This document shows positions 57,389 to 64,000 of a DNA stretch of 64,000 nucleotides, one piece after another; the first letter of the stretch is position 1, and the number at the start of each line of letters is the position of its first letter. Location of the stretch: the NCBI GenBank assembly GCA_030686995.1, contig CM060708.1, positions 184,962,126-185,026,125 of the forward strand. The letters run 5' to 3'. This DNA comes from Artemisia argyi (taxonomy: Eukaryota; Streptophyta; Magnoliopsida; Asterales; Asteraceae). Below the pieces are notes generated by a model. That model saw only the letters and a list, made by a program, of their open reading frames with translations. It made no database searches and was not told where the DNA came from. Both the position numbers and the translations under genes were made by a program.

Positions 57389-60300
57389 TTAGGTGAAAAG
57401 ATGTGGGTACTTGGAGCGAATCTGATCCTCGCGCTCCCAAGTATATTCCGGTCCTCGCTTGGAGTCCAAACGAACTTTGACAATAGGGATACGGTTTTGC
57501 TTGAGTTGTTTAACTTCTCTATCCATGATTTCAATGGGTTCCTCGGTAAAGACAAGGTTATCATCTAGTCGAATTTCTTTCAATGGAATAACGAGAGATT
57601 CATCGGACTTAAAGTTTGACACATGAAAGGTGTCGTGAATTCGACTAAGTTCTTCGGGTAGTTCTAGTTTATAAACCACGGGTCCTATCCTTTCCAGGAT
57701 TTTGAATGGACCGATGTATCTTGGGTTCAACTTTCCATGTTTTCCAAATCATACCATTCCCTTCCAAGGAGATACTTTCAAATAAAACTCTATCTCCTAT
57801 TTGAAATTCCATGGGTTTCCTTCTTATGTCGGCGTAGCTTTTCTGTCGGTCTCGGGCTGCTTATAAGCGTTGCTTAATCTTAACGATTTTCTCAGTGGTT
57901 TCCCGAACAAGGTCTGGTCCTATAAGTTGTCTTTCTCCAACTTCTGCCCAACAAACGGGCGATCTGCACTTTCTACCATACAGTGCTTCGAATGGTGCTG
58001 CTTTTATGTTGGCGTGGTAACTATTGTTGTATGAAAACTCTGCTAATGGTAAGTGCTTATCCCAACCTTTTCCAAAATCAATAACACATGCTCGGAGCAT
58101 ATCTTCTAAGGTTTGAATAGTTCTTTCACTTTGACCATCAGTTTGAGGGTGGTATGCGGTGCTCATATCTAGTTTAGTTCCTAAGGCTTTCTGTAATGAT
58201 TTCCAAAAGTGAGAGGTGAAACGACTATCTCAATCTGAGATGATTGAAATTGGTACTCCATGTCGAGTGACAATTTCCTTCACATACCGCTGAGCCAGAG
58301 TATTCATCTCATCGGTTTCTTTGATGCGTAGAAAATGAGCGGATTTTGTGAGACGATCCACAATAACCCATATTGTGTCGTATCCGGATGAGGTTCTTGG
58401 AAGTTTGGTGATGAAGTCCATAGTGATTCGTTCCCATTTCCACATAGGAAGTTCAGGTTGTACAAGTAGACCTGAAGGTTTCTGATGTTTTGCCTTTACT
58501 CTTGAACACGTCAAACATTTACCGACATATTCTGCGATGTCAGCCTTCGTGTTTGGCCACCAATATAGTTTCTTTAAATCCTGATACATCTTGTCGGAAC
58601 CTGGGTGAATGGAGTATTTTGACTTGTGGGACTCATACATGATGAGCTCACGAATACCTCTAACTAGAGGGATCCAACTTCTGTCCTTGAAACACAGTGT
58701 TCCATCGGATTTCTTCACGAAACCATTCTTATTCTCGGGCATACCGTAAATCTTTTCCTTGGGTCGGTTTTCTTCTTTAAATGCTTCGTTCTACGCGGTA
58801 AGGATTTGGGATGGAAGGGGTGAATGAATAGTCATTCCTAGCGATCTAACTCGAAGGGGTTTCAATCGTTCTTTTCGGCTTAACGCATCTGCTACTACAT
58901 TAGCCTTTCCTGGGTGGTAACGTATCTCACAATCATAATCGCTGAGCAGTTCTAGCCAGCGACTTTGTCTCATATTCAAATCCTTTTGATCCAAAATATG
59001 CTGAAGACTCTTGTGGTCTGTGTACACAGTACATTTGGTGCCATATAAGTAGTGCCTCCATAACTCGAGCGCAAACACTACAACACCTAACTCCAAGTCA
59101 TGAGTCGTGTAGTTTTCCTCATGTTTCTTTAATTGTCGAGATGCTTAAGCTATCACTTTGCTTCTTCGCATCAAAACTGCTCCTAGTCCATGATAAGATG
59201 CGTCGCAATATACTATAAAGTCCTCATTTCCTTCCGGGAGGGCTAATATTGGAGCTTCGCAAAGCTTTCGTTTTAACAACCGGAAGGCTGCTTCTTCCTT
59301 TTCTTCCCAGATGTACTTCTCGTTCTTTTGGGTTAGTTTAGTCAAAGGTTTTGCAATCTTGGAGAATCCTTCAATAAATCTTCGGTAGTAACCTACGAGA
59401 CCTAAAAATTGACATATCTCTGTGGGGTTTGTAGGAGACGACCAACCTTTTACAGCCTCAATCTTTGCAGGGTCTACGTGAATGCCTTGACTATCTATGA
59501 TGTGTCCTAAAAATTGTACGGTGCGAATCCAAAAGTCGCATTTGGAGAACTTAGCGTACAGTTCTTCTTTCTTGAGCAGTTTTAAAATAATTCGCAAGTG
59601 TTTCGCGTGTTCCTCTTCGTTGCGAGAATTGATCAAAATGTCGTCAATGAATACTATTACAAACTTATCCAAGTAAGGTTTGCACACTCGATTCATTAAA
59701 TCCATGAAAACTGCTGGTGCATTGGTCAGACCGAACGACATTACTTGAAACTCGTAGTGACCATAGCGCGTTCTGAATGTAGTTTTCAGAATATCCTCTT
59801 CTCGAACTCTTAGCTGATGATATCCTGATCACAGATCAATTTTTGAGTACACACTCGATCCTTGCAATTGATCAAACAGATCATCAACTCGAGGCAATGG
59901 GTATCGATTCTTTACCGTAAGTTTATTCAACTCCCGATAATTGATGCACGTTCGAAAGGATCCATCCTTCTTATTAACAAATAAAACTGGAGCTCCCCAA
60001 GGTGATGAGCTTGGTCGAATAAATCCTTTTTCCGAGAATTCCTTTAGTTGTTCAGACAATTCTTCCATTTCAGATGGCGCTAGCCTATAAGGTGCTTTAG
60101 CCACTGGTGCCGCTCCAGGCACTAGTTCAATCTGAAATTCTACTTGACGTGCGGGTGGAATACCAGGTAATTCTTTAGGGAATACTTCAGGAAAATCCCT
60201 AACGATAGGAACGTCATCAAGCTGCTTCTCGGATGACTTATTTTCCGTAACTTGAGCCATGAATACCTGACATCCTTCTTTCATGTATTTTATCACTCGC

Positions 60301-60914
60301 ATACATGAGATAATTCCATATCTAGGTTTGCTTTTGTCGCCCTGGACAATGAGTGTTTCATCCTTGAGTGGTATATGGACGGCCTTTTCGTCACAGTGAA
60401 TCCTAGCATGATGGTGGGATAGCCAATCCATGCCGACGATAGCGTCAAAACTACCAAGTTGAACCGACATAAGATCAATGGCAACAGGTTTTTCGGATAG
60501 GGTTAGGGTGCAATCTTTCATGATAGTATTGGTATCTATTAAATTCCCGTCAGTCATCTCGACTTCGTAGGTGGTGTTTAGCTTAGAGGGGGTAACATTA
60601 AGTAAAGGGGCAAACGTATCTGATATAAAACTCTTATCGGCGCCCGAATCAAACAATACTCTAGCATTATGATGGTTTAGTATAAACGTACCGGTGACTA
60701 CATCAGGTCCGTTTCCATCTCCGAGAAGGTATACCCTAGCTTGAGCGTTGGCTGGTTCATTTCCTTTTGGGCAGTTCCTCCGGATGTGTCCTACTTCTCC
60801 GCATCCGTAACAAGTGGGTGATACAATCTGTGTGTTGCTTCATGTAGCCGGAATCCTGCAGTTTCTGGTTTGATGACCGATCTTACGACATTTGTCGCAC
60901 CGGAGGGTAAAACG
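57389..60914 (-). pseudogene. pol: gag end and pol of chromovirus H2, decayed
   Basis: One minus-strand frame spans 60914 to about 57861. It has gag zinc knuckles ([14 protein letters not shown]), protease (FDSGADKSF), reverse transcriptase ([23 protein letters not shown], and FIDDIL for the YxDD box), RNase H ([11 protein letters not shown]), the integrase zinc region (HPGSDKMY...CLTC) and core ([18 protein letters not shown]), then an integrase C-terminal domain and chromodomain-like tail. Premature stops lie near 60840, 59828, 59144, 58790, 58229 and 57860, and the frame shifts between 57861 and 57730. Four of the stops read naturally as CGA/CAG/CAA to TGA/TAG/TAA; the one at 59144 needs another change (Y to stop). 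All core domains are recognisable, so it is a recent but dead copy. Confidence 0.93.
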
Positions 60915-61309
60915 TGTTGACATAAATAATGTCTAAAAACATTGTTAGCACATTAACAATATCTCTATGTTTTGATAATTACAAAGCATAAACTCATTAA
61001 TCTAAAACTTATGACGTAAACAAGTTTTTAGTGCTTAACATTTGTCTTTACATCCATATCACTTAAGGTATGAATAAACAAAGGGTTTATTGCATTTCAT
61101 GATCAAAGGAAATTTTTCTAATTACTAGAATTTTTATAAAATGTATTAAACATTCTATATCTTTTACAAAATAACTTTTGGAATTAAAAGAATATGTTTA
61201 ATTCATTATAAATATATAATTTCAAATTTCCAACCAAAAATGGCAAATTTTATCCAGAAAAATATTCCCCACTAAAAGACAAGAAAAACCAACGTTCTGA
61301 AGGGGCGGC

Positions 61310-61391
61310 CCCCTTAATCATTAAGGGGACCGGCCATTAATTAAGGGAACCGGCCACGCTCCAGAATAGTATTTTTTTCTCCCTATAAATA
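61310..61391 (+). promoter_or_regulatory. S promoter: palindromes and TATA box
   Basis: CCCCTTAAT-C-ATTAAGGGG (61310-61328) is a perfect palindrome, followed by GGCCATTAATTAAGGG and a second ACCGGCC, then TATAAATA at 61384. GC-rich palindromes upstream of the TATA box have been described for other Sireviruses. Confidence 0.6.
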
Positions 61392-61714
61392 CTGGTTCAT
61401 CCCACAGAATTTTCTCACCTTTTGCACTCCTAAACTTTCTGTTCTAGACCCACATTTCTATTCTCTTAATCCTTTGATCATTAGTGTATAATTCTTTGTT
61501 TCAAAGTGATTCAAACTTCATCCTCTCAAGTGCAAGAGAAGAATACTTCTATCCCCCAAGACAAGAAGTATTACAACTTGTTGTGACCTCCACATACAAG
61601 TTGTTGGTGCATCATCAAGATTATTTACATTACTCTTTGTGAAGATTGTTGTGTGTATGTGATTGTAGATAGTTGTGCTAGGTATATTGATTGTGTGATT
61701 AGTTAGTTGTTTGG

Positions 61715-61935
61715 TGTGAAGAAGAAAAGTTAGGAATTAGATTATAGTGAAGAAGCTAGGTGTGAAGTTGTTAGTTGTGAAGTAAATTGGTGTGAAGAAG
61801 ATAGACTTGAAGTAGATAGTTGTGAAGATAGATAGGTGTGAAGAAGTAGTGTTGTGATTAAGTAGTGACTAGGTGTGAAGAAGTTGTGTAGATGGTGTGA
61901 ATAAGTTGTGACGAAGTTGTGGTGTGTATATTGGT
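61715..61935 (+). repeat. Degenerate GTGTGAAGAAG/GTTGTGAAG repeat
   Basis: Some fifteen imperfect copies of an 8-15 bp purine-rich unit in the LTR downstream of the TATA box. Not coding. Confidence 0.75.
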
Positions 61936-62127
61936 GTGTAAGGTTTCTCCGCCATAAGGAGCTTGTTGACATAGTGAAGAAAACTCTCGAGTAGGTGACT
62001 CGAGGAGTGGAGTAGGGCAAGGAAGGTGTCCTTGTAGCCGAACCACTATAAATCATTTGTCTCGCGGTTAGATCTTTCCATATCTTACTTATTATCTTGC
62101 TTATATCGTTATTACTTTTGTAGACGT

Positions 62128-62130
<3 letters not shown>

Positions 62131-62212
<82 letters not shown>
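62131..62212. repeat. (TA)n microsatellite in S LTR
   Basis: About 41 units. Tyr-Ile frames across it are artefacts. Confidence 0.95.
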
Positions 62213-62215
<3 letters not shown>

Positions 62216-62634
62216 GCTCATATAGTGCTAGTATTGATTTTACTTAAAGATCAAACTAAAGTTTCATTCACAGAACAAAGTTTTTACAATCAAACTAAAA
62301 AGGTTACATACATATAATTGATCATTTCGATCAAGTATAGTTTTCATACAAAATATAACTAAGAATTATAAAATAAACGATTACGTACTTATCTCTTATA
62401 TATAGCTATAATTGTTTATATTATGCATGTGTTGATTTTACATACTTAGCTTACATTATTATTATTGTTCATACTTAGATATACTTGTTCATAGTGTTCA
62501 AGATTTGAGTTCACATAAGATTGAATCAAAGTTTTAAAAGCAAACAAGGTTTTAAAACTAAACTAAGTTTTCATAATAAAATTAAAAAGACGTAAAACTA
62601 TTCAACCCCCCCCCCCCTTCTAGTTTTCCACAAT

Positions 62635-62648
62635 TGCTATCAGGAGCC
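62635..62648 (+). other. Weak primer binding site of S
   Basis: TGCTATCAGGAGCC three bases after the LTR; against TGGTATCAGAGCC it has one substitution and one insertion. Confidence 0.55.
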
Positions 62649-62700
62649 ACGTCTAGCAAGATTTTTAAAATATATTGTATTTTAAAACTTGTAACGATCT

Positions 62701-64000
62701 ATGGAATCTGAAAAATACTTAGAAGGGCAATCTATGTAAAGACCACCACTATTTGAAAGTGACGGATTTTTATATTGGAAAAATCGATTCGAAACTTATC
62801 TGAAATCAAAGGATCTAGATCTTTGGCATGTTATTACTAATGGTGATTTTTTACCTACTCAAAATAATCCCGAAACAAATAAAGATGAAATAGTACCTTT
62901 TGAAAAACAAAATGATGTTTTAAAAAGAAGACTTTCTAAAAACAATGAAGCAAAAATGGTTATTTACAATGCGTTACCACGTAAAGAATACGAAAGAATT
63001 TTTATGTGTAAAACCGCAAAAGAAATTTGGGATTCTTTACTAATCACTCACCAAGGTAATAGTCAAGTTAAAGATAACAAAATAGATCTTCTTGTCCAAC
63101 AATATGAACAATTTACGATTCCGGAGGAGGAATCAATAGATAATGCTTTTGCTAGATTTAACACTATTATCACAAGTTTAAAAGCACTTGATGAGAATTC
63201 CTCTAGTAAGAATTTTGTTAGGAAATTTCTTAGGGCTCTTCATCCAAAATGGCGAGCTAAAGTCACGGATATTGAAGAATCAAGGAATCTGTCAACTCTA
63301 CAACTTGACGAATTGATCGGCAACTTAAAGGTCTACGAAGAAATAATAAAGAAAGACTCCGAGATGGTCAAAGGAAAAAGGGAGCAAAGCAAATCAATTG
63401 CGTTGAGAGCTAAAAAGGACTCTAATGACGAAGAATGCTCAACCTCTAAAAGTGATGATGAAGAGTATGCTATGGCCGTACGAGACTTCAAGAAATTCTT
63501 CAAAAGACGAGGAAGATATGTTAGGCAACCATATAATGAAAGGAAGTGCTTTAAATGTGGCAATCCAAATCATCTCATCGGAAAGTGTCCAATGATGTCA
63601 AGAGATCAAAATCAAAAGGCGTTTATCGGAGGTGCTTGGAGTGATAGCGATGAGGACAAGAAAGAAACCACAAATGAAGAAAAGTGTCGTATGGCTAAGA
63701 CATCAAGCGAGGTACGTTCCGAAACAGAATACTTTAGTGACGAAAATTTATCATTAGATGAAAAAGACCTAGATAGTGAATATAATAGGTTATGCATATT
63801 AGGTAAAAAGGTTATAGCTAAAAATAAGTCACTAAAACATATTAATAATCTATCAGAAAATGAAGTACTTGAATTGAAAATTAAACTATAACATTTGGAA
63901 AAAGGAAAAGAAGTTTTTATAAAATGTAAAACATGCTTAGAGGTTAAAAATGAAAACGAAAAACTTAAAAATGAAATTTTCAAACTTGACAATTTTAAAA
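62701..64000 (+). pseudogene. gag: gag of Sirevirus-like element S, two nonsense changes
   Basis: Starts ATGGAATCTGAAAAATAC. The frame is open to the window end except for TAA at 62737-62739 and 63889-63891. It has a copia gag body ([11 protein letters not shown] at the start; [44 protein letters not shown]), a basic region, a zinc knuckle C-X2-C-X4-H-X4-C ([14 protein letters not shown], near 63547-63588), then an acidic stretch and a coiled coil. Both stops are where relatives, as I recall, have glutamine, so CAA to TAA fits. An internal ATG at 62956 opens 311 codons between them. pol lies outside the window. Confidence 0.88.

Larger units (their letters stand above)
54136..60914 (-). mobile_element. 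H2: Tekay-type chromovirus (Ty3/gypsy)
   Basis: Minus-oriented: 3' LTR at 54136-57324, pol at 57389-60656 and end of gag to 60914, where copia S cuts in. The same family as H1. It inserted into the F inverted arm. Its 5' LTR lies right of the window, so the target duplication cannot be tested. Confidence 0.88.
60915..62632 (+). repeat. 5' LTR of S
   Basis: TGTTGACATAAATAATGTC (arms GACAT/ATGTC) to TTTTCCACA. Contains GC-rich palindromes (61302-61360), a TATA box (61384-61391), degenerate GTGTGAAG repeats (61715-61935), an AT array (62131-62212) and a 12-C run near 62606-62617. No gene is seen. Confidence 0.85.
60915..64000 (+). mobile_element. S: Sirevirus-like Ty1/copia element, 5' part
   Basis: A 1718-bp LTR, a weak initiator-Met primer site and the start of a gag typical of Sirevirus/Maximus copia elements. 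Inserted in the gag of H2; AAACG (60910-60914) is the possible left target copy. It runs beyond the window. Confidence 0.85.

Noticed and set aside
61742..62221. 159-codon minus-strand frame.
   Set aside because: Crosses the (TA)n array and GTGTGAAG repeats of the S LTR; artefact of low complexity.

Overview
Plant nuclear DNA with no recognisable host gene. Every stretch I can assign is an LTR retrotransposon, a solo LTR or a fragment, mostly nested in one another. The copia gag between 26369 and 36613, the tRNA-Asp-primed elements and the chromovirus pol resemble, from memory, predicted proteins of Asteraceae tribe Anthemideae (Tanacetum, Artemisia, Chrysanthemum). The organism is therefore an inference. 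Names below are mine.

Layout. (1) 1-2441: 3' end of element A (family AspLTR-1, 1.4-kb LTRs), inserted in the integrase gene of chromovirus H1. (2) 2442-9890: rest of H1, a Tekay-type Ty3/gypsy element; its 3' LTR is split by an AspLTR-2 solo LTR, E (6187-9425). (3) 9891-12303: unresolved repeat debris. (4) 12304-23308: 5' LTR and internal start of a second Tekay-like element, I; its LTR is split by complete element B (14110-20601, minus, AspLTR-1, TSD CCTCT). (5) 23309-24541 and 53210-54135: two head-to-head AspLTR-2-like LTR pieces, F, forming a 0.79-kb palindrome. (6) 24542-53209: copia element G inside that palindrome (TSD ATAAG). G carries complete C (28338-36337, AspLTR-1, TSD CCAAC) and complete D (38912-49114, AspLTR-2, TSD GGGAT). 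(7) 54136-60914: chromovirus H2 (minus), close relative of H1, its gag cut by Sirevirus-like copia S (60915 to beyond the window).

Hand-counted LTR differences fit the nesting: G about 4%, D about 3%, B and C about 1%. A, B, C and D have gag- or protease-like genes at most and no reverse transcriptase or integrase, so they must move in trans. H1/H2 pol is full of stop codons, most explained by C-to-T changes.

The most interesting signals are structural. A hairpin with a GGA/RGGA loop stands just upstream of the polypurine tract in two unrelated-looking families, with changed but still paired stems. AspLTR-1 LTRs carry arrays of the palindrome TGACGSCGTCA directly upstream of the TATA box. 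B and C share leader, 3' region and LTRs but carry different coding cassettes swapped almost exactly from start to stop codon. G carries repeated hairpin-plus-polypurine modules and a 42-bp array whose stems covary.
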